A stretch of DNA of 18,146 nt. Source: Methylophilaceae bacterium. Lineage in GTDB: Bacteria > Pseudomonadota > Gammaproteobacteria > Burkholderiales > Methylophilaceae. The position numbers were made by a program, and so were the translations under genes. Of this stretch, positions 7,067 to 15,839 are shown piece after piece (positions within the stretch are counted from its first letter, which is position 1; the number at the start of each line of letters is the position of its first letter). The notes below the pieces were generated by a model. The model was not told the origin of the DNA. It worked only from the letters and a program-made list of their open reading frames with translations, and did no database searches. The DNA lies in NCBI GenBank assembly GCA_025362115.1, contig JANYIK010000017.1:1-18146 (forward strand). Direction: 5' to 3'.

Positions 7067-9487
7067 CTAGTGCTTGGTGGCTACGGCCGCACTTTCCTCA
7101 ATCGCCGCCGTAGGTATCGCAGATATTGATGCCTCATCCTCTATCAAAGTTTCCGGCATACGCTCCAAAGCCAATTCCAGCACTTGCTCTATCCATTTCA
7201 CTGGATGGATTTCAAGACGATTTTTGATGTTATCTGGAATTTCCACCAGATCCTTGATGTTCTGCTGCGGAATCAACACCGTCTTGATGCCTCCCCTATG
7301 AGCCGCCAGCAGTTTTTCTTTCAAGCCACCTATCGGCAACACCTCGCCACGCAAGGTAATTTCTCCAGTCATGGCCACGTCCGCGCGTACCGGAATGCCG
7401 CTTAACATAGACACTAACGCGGTACAGATAGCTATACCGGCACTTGGGCCATCCTTGGGCGTAGCACCTTCTGGAAAGTGGATATGGACATCGTGTTTTT
7501 CGTAAAAATCGGATTTGATACCCAAACGCTTGGAGCGGCTACGCACCACCGACATCGCGGCTTGCGTAGACTCTTGCATCACTTCGCCCAGTTTACCGGT
7601 AGTAATAGTCTTGCCCTTACCCGGCATGCTGACGGTTTCTATGGTCAGTAACTCACCGCCCACCTCCGTCCATGCCAAGCCCGTCACTTGTCCCACTTGG
7701 TTATCTTTGCTGGCCAAGCCAAAGTCATGGCGACGTACGCCTAGATACTTATCCAAATTGCGTGGGGTAACCATCACTTTCAACTTCGGTGTTTTTTTGT
7801 TCTTGCTAGTAATAATTTCCTTCACCACTTTGCGGCAGATTTTGGACACCTCGCGTTCTAGCGCGCGCACTCCGGCCTCACGCGTGTAATAACGTACGAT
7901 GTCGCGAATCACCGAGTCAGATACTGCGATTTCAGCGGCTTTAAGGCCATGCGTCTTGATTTGCTTAGGAAGCAAATAATTCATAGCGATATTGACCTTT
8001 TCGTCCTCGGTATAGCCCGCCAAGCGTATGATTTCCATACGATCCAGCAATGGCAACGGGATGTTTAGCGTATTGGCCGTAGCCACGAACATCACATCCG
8101 ACAAGTCATACTCAACCTCGATGTAGTGATCGGCAAAGGTGTGGTTTTGCTCCGGATCTAACACTTCCAGCAATGCTGATGAAGGGTCACCACGGAAGTC
8201 CTGCCCCATTTTGTCCACTTCATCCAATAAGAACAATGGGTTACGCACACCTATCTTACTCATGCTCTGCAACACCTTACCCGGCATGGAGCCAATATAA
8301 GTACGTCTATGTCCGCGTATCTCGGACTCATCGCGTACGCCACCCAAGGCCATGCGCACGAATTTGCGGTTCACCGCGCGGGCAATGCTTTGTCCCAGCG
8401 AGGTTTTACCAACACCAGGAGGTCCCACCAAGCACAGAATAGGCGCCTTCATTTTGCCCACACGCTGTTGTACGGCTAAATATTCGATGATGCGCTCTTT
8501 GACTTTTTCCAAGCCAAAATGGTCAGCATCCAAAATCTTTTCAGCAGCGAGTAAATCTTTGCCTATCTTGGTTTTTTTCTTCCAAGGCAGCGCAATTAAA
8601 GTTTCAATATAGTTACGCACTACCGCGGCTTCAGCCGACATAGGCGACATCATGCGCAGCTTTTTCAGTTCGCTCTCGGCCTTGGTACGCGCTTCCTTGC
8701 TCATACCACAGGTTTTAATCTGGGTTTCAAGATCATCAGTCTCGCCCGCCTCATCTTGCTCACCCAGCTCTTTCTGGATAGCTTTGACTTGCTCGTTCAA
8801 GTAATACTCGCGCTGACTCTTCTCCATCTGACGCTTGACGCGACCACGAATGCGCTTTTCTACTTGCAAAATGTCTAACTCGGCCTCCAGCAAGCCTAAC
8901 AGATGCTCCAGCCGCTTGATAACATCGAACATTTCTAGGATTTTTTGCTTTTCTTCCAGCTTTAGCGACAAGTGCGCGGTGATGGTATCGGCCAAGCGTC
9001 CTGCATCGTCTATACCGGCGAGCGAGGTCAAAATTTCGGGCGGGATTTTCTTATTAAGTTTGACGTATTGGTCGAATTGCGCCAGCACGCTACGCATCAA
9101 GGCTTGCACCTCACTGCTAGCCACAGCGCCCTCTTGCACTTCCACCACGCGTGCAGCGTAGCTCTGTTCCAGCGTAATAAATTCTACTGCACGAGCACGG
9201 CGCAAGCCTTCTACCAACACCTTTACCGTGCCGTCGGGTAGTTTGAGCATTTGCAGTATGGTGGCAACCGTGCCAATTTCGTGCAGCTCTTCCGGGCTGG
9301 GATCATCCTGATTGGCGGATTTCTGCGCCACTAGCATGATTTGTTTATTGCCCTCGACCGCCAGCTCTAGCGCGCGTACCGACTTGGCACGACCGACAAA
9401 CAAGGGGATAACAAGATGTGGATAGACCACCACGTCGCGCAGTGGCAACAAAGGCAGAATGTCGTTGGTGGTTTCTTCTGTGGTCAT
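7067..9487 (-). CDS. lon: ATP-dependent protease Lon
   Basis: An 806-residue Lon (LonA type), a cytoplasmic AAA+ serine protease for misfolded and regulatory proteins. The N-terminal substrate-binding domain (LPLLPLRDVVVYPH at ~11-24) is followed by a coiled region (~180-250). The AAA+ module has Walker A GPPGVGKT (355-362) and Walker B FLLDEVDK (419-426). The protease domain has the Ser682 nucleophile in PKDGPSAG and Lys725 in GGLKEKLLAAHRGG; the Ser-Lys spacing of 43 equals that of E. coli (679/722). It is about 20 residues longer than E. coli Lon owing to an Ala/Glu-rich tail after ~780. AAGG lies 8 bases before the ATG. A candidate heat-shock promoter lies in the 83-base gap to clpX. Confidence 0.98.
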   Translation of the reverse strand: MTTEETTNDILPLLPLRDVVVYPHLVIPLFVGRAKSVRALELAVEGNKQIMLVAQKSANQDDPSPEELHEIGTVATILQMLKLPDGTVKVLVEGLRRARAVEFITLEQSYAARVVEVQEGAVASSEVQALMRSVLAQFDQYVKLNKKIPPEILTSLAGIDDAGRLADTITAHLSLKLEEKQKILEMFDVIKRLEHLLGLLEAELDILQVEKRIRGRVKRQMEKSQREYYLNEQVKAIQKELGEQDEAGETDDLETQIKTCGMSKEARTKAESELKKLRMMSPMSAEAAVVRNYIETLIALPWKKKTKIGKDLLAAEKILDADHFGLEKVKERIIEYLAVQQRVGKMKAPILCLVGPPGVGKTSLGQSIARAVNRKFVRMALGGVRDESEIRGHRRTYIGSMPGKVLQSMSKIGVRNPLFLLDEVDKMGQDFRGDPSSALLEVLDPEQNHTFADHYIEVEYDLSDVMFVATANTLNIPLPLLDRMEIIRLAGYTEDEKVNIAMNYLLPKQIKTHGLKAAEIAVSDSVIRDIVRYYTREAGVRALEREVSKICRKVVKEIITSKNKKTPKLKVMVTPRNLDKYLGVRRHDFGLASKDNQVGQVTGLAWTEVGGELLTIETVSMPGKGKTITTGKLGEVMQESTQAAMSVVRSRSKRLGIKSDFYEKHDVHIHFPEGATPKDGPSAGIAICTALVSMLSGIPVRADVAMTGEITLRGEVLPIGGLKEKLLAAHRGGIKTVLIPQQNIKDLVEIPDNIKNRLEIHPVKWIEQVLELALERMPETLIEDEASISAIPTAAIEESAAVATKH

Positions 9488-9527
9488 GAGTGATACCTTA
9501 ATTCAAAAAGTGGTGATTGGTACTCAT

Positions 9528-9554
9528 GTGTGGGCGATGTCGGCCAATATCAAG
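9528..9554 (-). promoter_or_regulatory. Candidate sigma32 (heat-shock) promoter of lon
   Basis: On the minus strand CTTGATA (9554-9548) resembles the sigma32 -35 consensus CTTGAAA, and after 13 bases CCCACAC (9534-9528) resembles CCCATNT. It lies ~40 bases before the lon ATG. lon is a classic sigma32 gene in E. coli, which raises the prior, but both boxes are imperfect. Confidence 0.45.
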
Positions 9555-9570
9555 AGACCTATCGCCAAAA

Positions 9571-10833
9571 CTATTTACTGGAACCAACGCGTTTGGGCGA
9601 GTCAGAATAAATCATCATGGGCGGGGTCTCGCCCTTGATGACATTTTCATCCACCACCACTTTGCTCACATTGCTCAAATTCGGTAAGTCAAACATCACA
9701 TCCAGCAAGGCGGATTCCATAATGGATCGCAAGCCACGCGCCCCAGTCTTGCGTTCCAGCGCTTTTTTGGAAATGAGCAACAACGCAGATTCGCGGAATT
9801 CCAGCTCCACGCCTTCCATCGCAAACAGCTTTTGAAACTGGCGCGTCAGTGCGTTTTTCGGCTCTACCATAATCTTCATCAGCGCGGCTTCGTCTAAAGA
9901 TTCCAACGTAGCGATGGCAGGCAAACGCCCGACAAATTCCGGTATCAGGCCAAACTTGATCAGGTCTGCTGGCTCAACGCCGCGCAATACCTCGCCCACG
10001 GCTTTTTGGTCTTCCTTACTCTTGACTTCTGCACCAAAGCCCATGCCGCCTTTTTCTGAGCGCTGACGTATGACTTTTTCCAATCCGTCAAACGCGCCGC
10101 CGCAGATGAACAAGATGTTAGTGGTATCCAACTGCACAAATTCCTGATTAGGATGCTTACGCCCACCTTGAGGAGGAACCGAAGCCATCGTACCTTCAAT
10201 CAGCTTGAGCAACGCTTGTTGTACGCCCTCACCGGATACATCACGGGTGATGGAAGGGTTGTCTGATTTGCGCGAAATTTTGTCAATTTCGTCTATGTAG
10301 ACGATACCGCGTCGCGCTTTATCCAAGTCGTAATCACATTTCTGCAACAGCTTCTGCATGATGTTTTCCACGTCTTCGCCCACATAACCAGCTTCAGTCA
10401 GCGTGGTAGCATCGGCCATCACGAAAGGCACATTGAGCATACGCGCCAAGGTTTGCGCCAGCAGTGTCTTGCCTGAACCGGTAGGTCCTATGAGCAGAAT
10501 ATTGCTTTTGGAAATCTCAACATCGTCTTTGGTGTCGTGATCCAAGCGTTTGTAGTGGTTATACACTGCCACCGACAACACTTTCTTGGCTTGAGTTTGA
10601 CCGATGACGTACTGATCGAGCAAATCGCAGATTTCTTTGGGCGTGGGCAGACTGCTTTCGCCGTGGCGCAGGCTGTCACTCTGCACTTCTTCGCGGATGA
10701 TGTCGTTGCACAAATCCACGCATTCATCGCAGATAAATACGGAAGGGCCAGCGATAAGTTTACGTACTTCATGTTGGCTTTTGCCGCAGAAGGAGCAATA
10801 CAGTAGTTTCTCGCCTTCGGTTTTTTCAGCCAT
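9571..10833 (-). CDS. clpX: ATP-dependent Clp protease ATP-binding subunit ClpX
   Basis: A 420-residue AAA+ unfoldase that feeds substrates to ClpP. The N-terminal zinc-binding domain has Cys13, Cys16, Cys35 and Cys38 (CSFC, CDEC). Walker A is GPTGSGKT (116-123), the substrate-gripping pore loop is GYVGED (149-154), Walker B is IVYIDEID (177-184), the RKH loop is at 225-227, and VGRLP is at 301-305. The ClpP-docking loop, IGF in E. coli, reads MGF here (264-266). The gene starts 32 bases after clpP with AGGA 7 bases before the ATG, so both subunits are probably made from one transcript. Length is normal. Confidence 0.98.
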   Translation of the reverse strand: MAEKTEGEKLLYCSFCGKSQHEVRKLIAGPSVFICDECVDLCNDIIREEVQSDSLRHGESSLPTPKEICDLLDQYVIGQTQAKKVLSVAVYNHYKRLDHDTKDDVEISKSNILLIGPTGSGKTLLAQTLARMLNVPFVMADATTLTEAGYVGEDVENIMQKLLQKCDYDLDKARRGIVYIDEIDKISRKSDNPSITRDVSGEGVQQALLKLIEGTMASVPPQGGRKHPNQEFVQLDTTNILFICGGAFDGLEKVIRQRSEKGGMGFGAEVKSKEDQKAVGEVLRGVEPADLIKFGLIPEFVGRLPAIATLESLDEAALMKIMVEPKNALTRQFQKLFAMEGVELEFRESALLLISKKALERKTGARGLRSIMESALLDVMFDLPNLSNVSKVVVDENVIKGETPPMMIYSDSPKRVGSSK

Positions 10834-10865
10834 TGCTGTTTCCTATTGGATAGGTGACCACAATA

Positions 10866-11501
10866 TCAAACATCGGCACGCGTGGAAATGACTTTATCCA
10901 CCAAGCCGTAACTCAATGCTTGCTCTGCACTCATGAAATTATCTCTATCGGTGTCATTGGCGATGGTTTCCACCGGTTGCCCGGTGTGCTTGGCCAGGAT
11001 GTCATTCAGGCGACTACGCAAGTAGAGTATTTCCTTGGCGTGAATTTCGATGTCCGAAGCCTGCCCCTGAAATCCGCCCATAGGCTGGTGTATCATCACC
11101 CGTGAATTGGGTAAGCAGCTACGCTTGCCCTTAGCGCCTGCTGCTAGCAGTAAAGAGCCCATACTGGCCGCCTGACCTATACACAATGTCGCCACGTCGG
11201 GCTTGATGAACTGTATGGTGTCATAGATCGCCATGCCCGCAGTCACCGAACCGCCGGGGGAATTGATATAGAAGAAAATATCCTTGTCAGGATTTTCTGC
11301 TTCCAGAAATAATAACTGCGCCACCACCAAATTAGCGCTCATGTCGTTGACTTGCCCCACCAAGAAAATCACCCGCTCTTTGAGCAGGCGCGAGTAGATA
11401 TCATACGAACGCTCGCCGCGCCCGCTCTGCTCTATCACCATGGGGATGTAGCCCAAGCCTTGCGGTTCAAACATCGGTTCGAAATCGCCGTGCGTCATCA
11501 T
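10866..11501 (-). CDS. clpP: ATP-dependent Clp protease proteolytic subunit ClpP
   Basis: A 211-residue serine protease that forms the two-ring degradation chamber used by ClpX. The catalytic triad is Ser113 (GQAASMGS), His138 (RVMIHQP) and Asp187 (DRDNF); all are shifted by exactly +2 from unprocessed E. coli ClpP (111/136/185). The N-terminal ~16 residues are probably a short propeptide, as in E. coli. The start codon overlaps the tig stop as ATGA (11501-11498). A second ATG follows immediately at 11498 and either could be used; AAAGGGA just upstream serves both. Confidence 0.98.
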   Translation of the reverse strand: MMTHGDFEPMFEPQGLGYIPMVIEQSGRGERSYDIYSRLLKERVIFLVGQVNDMSANLVVAQLLFLEAENPDKDIFFYINSPGGSVTAGMAIYDTIQFIKPDVATLCIGQAASMGSLLLAAGAKGKRSCLPNSRVMIHQPMGGFQGQASDIEIHAKEILYLRSRLNDILAKHTGQPVETIANDTDRDNFMSAEQALSYGLVDKVISTRADV

Positions 11502-12811
11502 ACTTTCCCTTTGTTGCCCATCAAATCGTCAAAACTGGTCTTTTTGTTGCTGACTTTGGCACGCTCCACCACCCAGTTCACCGCGTTGGTTTCTGTCGCC
11601 ACTGCGGCCGGCTCATCCAAGCGTTGCGGATCGGCGTAATACCATGCCACCACCTCGCTCGCATCTTCAAAGCTTTGTGCGAAGATATCTATCTGCGCGC
11701 GAATTTGCTCAGGCGTAGCTTGCAAACTGTTGGTGCGGATGATTTCCACTAGAATCATGCGTAGCTTCACACTCTTGTTTGCCTGCTCTTCAAACATGGC
11801 CGGATTGACGTTGATCTGCGACTCATCCAACCCGCGCTGCTTGAGGTTCTGTATGGTCATTTGCATCTGATTGTTACTCTCAACCGCCACCAAAGCGCGT
11901 GGCAATTCCAGCGTAACAGCATCGGATAAGCCTTCCATCACTTGCTGCTTAATCATTGCTTTGACGCGATTTTCAACTTCTTGCTCCAAACTCAACTTGA
12001 TCTCGGCACGCATCTTCTCAATATCGCCGTCTTTCACACCCAGCTCACGAGCAAAATCAGCGTCTATCTCTGGCAACTTGGCGGCGCTGACCGTAACCAG
12101 CTTGATGTCATAAGTGGCTGTCTTGCCTGCGAGGTCGGAACTCTGATAGTCAGCGGGAAATGTCAAATCAAACTGCTTGCTTTGACCAGCTTTCAAACCC
12201 ACCAGATTATTATCAAAATCGGCCAGACGGCCATCTTCGCCCAAGGTTAGCTCAATCGCTTGCCCTTGAGTGTCCTCTACTTGCTTACCATCTATGGTCG
12301 AGGTGAACGCAATACTGACACGGTCTTGCAGCTTGGCGGCGCGCTTGACTGGCTCAAACACCGCGCGCTGCTTACGCATCACATCCAAAGTCTTGTTCAC
12401 GTCGGCATCTGTCAGCGTGACCGTGGGTTTCTCGATTTTGAGCTTGGACAAATCACCTATCACCACTTCTGGGAAAATTTCAAAGGTAGCAATGTATTCG
12501 TAACTATCAGCGCCTTCTGTCAAAGGTTTAGGCGCGATACTGGGATAGCCGGCCACACGCAATTTGTGCTGGGTTACGGCTTCATCAAAGGTCTTCTCTA
12601 CATTACTGGAGATGACTTCCTGGCGCACCCCCGCGCCATATTGCTGCATCACCATTTTGTAAGGTACTTTACCAGGACGGAAACCGGGCAGCTTTGCGGT
12701 ACGGGAAAGCGCATTCAGGCGTTTGCCTATTTCTTCTTCAATCGGCTTGAGCGGCATGGCCACCGTGAGACGGCGCTCCAGGCTGCTAATGGTTTCAACT
12801 GTTGCTTGCAT
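11498..12811 (-). CDS. tig: Trigger factor (ribosome-associated chaperone/PPIase)
   Basis: A 437-residue trigger factor, the first chaperone met by nascent chains at the ribosome exit. The N-terminal domain has the ribosome-docking signature GFRPGKVP (~44-51). The middle FKBP-like PPIase domain (~150-245) contains QDRVSIAFTSTIDGK and GLKAGQSKQFDLTFP. The helical C-terminal chaperone domain ends near ~415, followed by a Lys-rich tail. Length is close to E. coli (432). AAGGA 6 bases before the ATG is a good ribosome binding site. It leads the tig-clpP-clpX-lon block and starts 37 bases after the globin gene. That gap shows only a weak bulged hairpin, so read-through from upstream is possible. 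Confidence 0.97.
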   Translation of the reverse strand: MQATVETISSLERRLTVAMPLKPIEEEIGKRLNALSRTAKLPGFRPGKVPYKMVMQQYGAGVRQEVISSNVEKTFDEAVTQHKLRVAGYPSIAPKPLTEGADSYEYIATFEIFPEVVIGDLSKLKIEKPTVTLTDADVNKTLDVMRKQRAVFEPVKRAAKLQDRVSIAFTSTIDGKQVEDTQGQAIELTLGEDGRLADFDNNLVGLKAGQSKQFDLTFPADYQSSDLAGKTATYDIKLVTVSAAKLPEIDADFARELGVKDGDIEKMRAEIKLSLEQEVENRVKAMIKQQVMEGLSDAVTLELPRALVAVESNNQMQMTIQNLKQRGLDESQINVNPAMFEEQANKSVKLRMILVEIIRTNSLQATPEQIRAQIDIFAQSFEDASEVVAWYYADPQRLDEPAAVATETNAVNWVVERAKVSNKKTSFDDLMGNKGKV

Positions 12812-12848
12812 CTTCTATCCTTAAATCAAAATCCGAAAAAGCGGCATT

Positions 12849-13262
12849 CTAGCACGAAGGCTGATTACGCATGAAATCGGCCACATCCCGCAGTGCCGTG
12901 GCGAGCTTGACGATGACAGGCTCGGCAAGCCCAATCTCGTGCATAGCGCGCACCATGCAATACATCCACTGGTCGCGCTCTGATTCACCAATGACAAACG
13001 GCAGATGCCGCCTGCGTAGCATGGGGTGGCCATAGCGCTCGATGTAGAGCTGCGGCCCACCCGTCCAGCCAGTCAAAAACATGAATAGCTTTTCACGAGA
13101 CGCCGTCAAGTCTGCGGGATGCATGGCGCGAATTCCGGCGGCTTTTGCGTCACTGTCCATGATGTCGTAGAACTTCTCTATCAACTCACGAATAATTTCC
13201 GGTTTACTGCCCAGCAACTCGTAGAATGTGGTGGTGCCGGGTTCGGTGGGGATTTTAAGCAA
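12849..13262 (-). CDS. Group II truncated hemoglobin (2/2 globin, trHbO type)
   Basis: A 137-residue small heme protein. The family hallmark GWTGGPQLYIERYGHP is present. Proximal (F8) His86 lies in RRRHLPF, Tyr32 is at the B10 position (KFYDIMD), and Trp99 is at G8 (RDQWMYCM). Group II globins bind O2 and NO and are linked to redox or nitrosative-stress protection; the exact role here is unknown. No ATG is available near the domain start. I chose the TTG at 13262, with AAGGTG 7 bases upstream, giving MLKIPTEPGTTTFYELLG; an adjacent CTG is the alternative. This start lies inside the last codons of purT (8-base overlap), so translation is probably coupled. The open frame extends further upstream inside purT but carries no globin sequence there. 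Confidence 0.9.
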   Translation of the reverse strand: MLKIPTEPGTTTFYELLGSKPEIIRELIEKFYDIMDSDAKAAGIRAMHPADLTASREKLFMFLTGWTGGPQLYIERYGHPMLRRRHLPFVIGESERDQWMYCMVRAMHEIGLAEPVIVKLATALRDVADFMRNQPSC

Positions 13263-14448
13263 CAGGTCGCACCTTAGCCGCGGCCAGTTTCGCCCGCTGG
13301 CGTGCTTCGTCAGTATCCTTGCCGGTCGCCAATGCCACGCCCATACGGCGGCGCGTGAACGATTCTGGCTTGCCAAACAAACGTACATCCGTCTCTGGCA
13401 CAGCCAAGGCCTCTTCCACGCCTGTATAGCTAATGCCTGTTGCATCCACGCCACCGTAGATCACCGCACTAGCCCCGTGTTGCAACAGACTCACGTCCAC
13501 CGGCAAACCCAAAATCGCTCTGGCGTGAAGTTCAAATTCGTTCAAGCGCTGCGTCGCCATCGTCACCATGCCTGTGTCATGCGGGCGCGGGCTGACTTCA
13601 GAAAACCACACTTCATCGCCACGTACGAATAGCTCTACCCCAAACAACCCTAAACCGCCTAAGCTATCTGTCACTTTTTTGGCGATTTCTTGGCTACGTT
13701 CTAAGGCTGGAGCAGACATCACTTGCGGCTGCCAGCTTTCCACGTAATCTCCTTTGACCTGCACATGGCCAATAGGCTCGCAGAAATAGGTTTTAACCTT
13801 GCCATTTTCGATGGCACGAACAGTCAGCAAAGTAATCTCAAAATCAAATGCAATTTGCCCTTCCACTATCACCAAGCCTTTGTCCACGCGCCCACCAGAA
13901 GCAGCGTAGTCCCAAGCTGTTTGCACTTCCGAAGCCTGCGTGATGCGTGATTGTCCCTTGCCGGAAGAGGACATCACAGGCTTCACAAAACATGGGTAAC
14001 CGATACCGTTTTCAATCGCGGTTTGCAACTGCTGCACACTTTCGGCGAAAGCATACGCCGACGTAGGCAAGCCCAATTCTTCTGCAGCCAGCTTGCGTAT
14101 ACCTTCACGGTTCATGGTGAGTTGCACTGCGCGTACTGTAGGGATAACTTTGGCAATGCCTGCCGCTTCAATCTCAGCCAAGGCTTCGGTAGAAATAGCC
14201 TCAATTTCCGGCACAATCAAATGCGGACGCTCTTGCTCGATTAAGGCTTTGAGCGCCGCACTATCCGTCATGTCAATGACGTGAGCGCGATGGGCAACTT
14301 GGTGGCCGGGGGCATTGGCGTAGCGATCTACAGCGATGACTTCGACGCCTAGGCGCTGCAACGCAATAATGACTTCTTTACCCAATTCGCCGCTGCCCAA
14401 GAGCATGATGCGGGTAGCCGAGGGGCTGAGGGGAGTTCCAATGTTCAT
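13255..14448 (-). CDS. purT: Formate-dependent phosphoribosylglycinamide formyltransferase PurT
   Basis: A 397-residue ATP-grasp enzyme of de novo purine synthesis. It makes formyl-GAR from GAR, formate and ATP, bypassing the folate-dependent PurN. Residues show the N-terminal MLLGSGELGKEV (~15-26), RYANAPGHQVAHRAHVI, VPEIEAI, the ATP-grasp loop SSSGKGQ (~160-166), FDFEITLLTVRA, and the metal/ATP-site EVSPRPHDTGMVT near the C-terminal third. I chose the ATG at 14448 because MNIGTPLSPSATRIMLLGSG aligns end to end with E. coli PurT; a GTG at 14454 is possible. No good ribosome binding site is seen. It follows the response regulator by 29 bases and overlaps the globin gene. Confidence 0.97.
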   Translation of the reverse strand: MNIGTPLSPSATRIMLLGSGELGKEVIIALQRLGVEVIAVDRYANAPGHQVAHRAHVIDMTDSAALKALIEQERPHLIVPEIEAISTEALAEIEAAGIAKVIPTVRAVQLTMNREGIRKLAAEELGLPTSAYAFAESVQQLQTAIENGIGYPCFVKPVMSSSGKGQSRITQASEVQTAWDYAASGGRVDKGLVIVEGQIAFDFEITLLTVRAIENGKVKTYFCEPIGHVQVKGDYVESWQPQVMSAPALERSQEIAKKVTDSLGGLGLFGVELFVRGDEVWFSEVSPRPHDTGMVTMATQRLNEFELHARAILGLPVDVSLLQHGASAVIYGGVDATGISYTGVEEALAVPETDVRLFGKPESFTRRRMGVALATGKDTDEARQRAKLAAAKVRPVA

Positions 14449-14477
14449 GGGCACGAGTGTACCGCGACTAGCGCTTT

Positions 14478-15839
14478 TTACGAAAGCGCGATGTTGTGTT
14501 TTTCCATACGGTAACGCATCGCCATGCGCGTTAATCCTAGCTTGCGTGCGGCTTTGGAGACGTTGCCATCCACTGCGCTCAAGGTATTTTCTATCATCAA
14601 ACGCTCAGCGTCGGGAATGGTCAGGCCATGTATGGGCGTAATTTCTGCCGCCAATTTGCTGGATAACGCCAAATCAGCAGCGCTGATGATGCCGGTTTGG
14701 CACAGCAATGCAGCGCGGTTGATGACATGCTTCAATTCGCGCACGTTGCCTGGCCACGGATAAGAAATCAAAGCCTTTAAGGCCGATTCATCGAGGCGCA
14801 GGGGTTTCAACCCATAGCGCCGTTCGGTTTGCGAAAGAAAATGTTTTGCCAGCAACGCCACGTCTTGCCCACGCTCATTCAGGCGTGGCATGGTGAGTGT
14901 CAGCACGTGCAAGCGGTAAAACAAGTCGGCGCGAAAATGTCCTTCCAGCACCATTTGCTGTAAATCGCGGTTGGTAGCGGCGACAAAACGCGCGGCCACT
15001 GGACGTTCTTTAGTCGCCCCCAAACGGCGCACCATGCGCCGCTCTAGCACATTGAGCAACTTGGCTTGCAGATTAAGCGGCAACTCGCCGACCTCGTCCA
15101 AGAACAAAGTACCGTCTTCTGCAGCCTCAATTAGCCCGCAATGCGCGGTTTGGGCGTTGGTGAAGGCTCCCTTTTCATGACCGAACAACTCACTCTCTAT
15201 CAACTCGGCAGGGAGCGAAGCGCAATCTACTTGCACAAAAGGTCTGTCGGCATGGTCGCTGGATTGGTGCAGCAATCGTGCCACCACATCTTTGCCCGTA
15301 CCCGTTTCGCCAGAAATCAGCACGGTGGGTAATGGCGCATCAGTCACGGCGGAAAGACGAGCAATCTGTGCAACCTGCCTACGCACACTCAGCATCACGG
15401 CACTCTCGCCGATGAGTTCCACGCCATCAGGGCGCTGTTCACGCTCTTGCGCGTGAGTCAGCTGGGTCTGCAACACTACTTGGCGTTGCGATTTTTCAAC
15501 GATCAGCAGTAACTCTTCTAGGTCTATGGGCTTTTTTAGATAATCCATCGCGCCCTGTTTCATGGCGCTTACCGCGTCACTCAACTCCCCGTGAGCGGTC
15601 ATCACAATCACCGCAGCGCTCTTGGCAAACTCTGCCAGCACATCCATGCCACTGCCATCCGGCAGGCGCATGTCCAGCAACACCAAGTCCGGCGCAAACT
15701 GCTTAAACAGCGCCCTACCTTCAGTCAGACTGGAAGCGATCTGACACACATATCCCGCCTTTTGCAAACGCTTAGCCACGGCGCGAGCGAACACCTCCTC
15801 ATCCTCCAGCAGCATCACATTGAGGACGTTCTCAGCCAT
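14478..15839 (-). CDS. Sigma54-dependent response regulator, NtrC family
   Basis: A 453-residue three-domain regulator. The receiver (~1-120) has acidic Glu12/Asp13, phospho-acceptor Asp56 (LVLLDMRLP), Thr81 and Lys103. The AAA+ domain (~142-375) has Walker A GETGTGKD (177-184), Walker B GTLFLDEVGELP (243-254) and FRADLFYRLHV (302-312) with the arginine finger. The sigma54-contacting loop reads GAFTNA (224-229) instead of GAFTGA. A Fis-type helix-turn-helix ends the protein (NVSKAARKLGLTRMAMRYRM, 426-445). It should activate sigma54 promoters after phosphorylation by a histidine kinase, which is not in the window. Its ATG shares one base with the stop of the TonB-dependent receptor, so the two are probably coupled. 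Targets are unknown. Confidence 0.93.
   Translation of the reverse strand: MAENVLNVMLLEDEEVFARAVAKRLQKAGYVCQIASSLTEGRALFKQFAPDLVLLDMRLPDGSGMDVLAEFAKSAAVIVMTAHGELSDAVSAMKQGAMDYLKKPIDLEELLLIVEKSQRQVVLQTQLTHAQEREQRPDGVELIGESAVMLSVRRQVAQIARLSAVTDAPLPTVLISGETGTGKDVVARLLHQSSDHADRPFVQVDCASLPAELIESELFGHEKGAFTNAQTAHCGLIEAAEDGTLFLDEVGELPLNLQAKLLNVLERRMVRRLGATKERPVAARFVAATNRDLQQMVLEGHFRADLFYRLHVLTLTMPRLNERGQDVALLAKHFLSQTERRYGLKPLRLDESALKALISYPWPGNVRELKHVINRAALLCQTGIISAADLALSSKLAAEITPIHGLTIPDAERLMIENTLSAVDGNVSKAARKLGLTRMAMRYRMEKHNIALS

Noticed and set aside
12815..12850. Bulged CCG/CGG hairpin followed by T-rich bases between the globin and tig
   Set aside because: The stem is very short and bulged; too weak to call a terminator.
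12260..12874. 204-codon open frame on the plus strand
   Set aside because: It lies antisense to tig, matches no family I recognise, and its reading is explained by the codon pattern of tig.
13263..13454. Upstream extension of the globin frame to an ATG at 13454
   Set aside because: This part lies inside purT in another frame and carries no globin sequence; the protein would be far longer than the family.
14471..14489. Perfect 7-bp GCGCTTT/AAAGCGC hairpin at the end of the response regulator gene
   Set aside because: It spans the stop codon but has no T-run on either side, so it is not a convincing intrinsic terminator; it may slow transcription at most.
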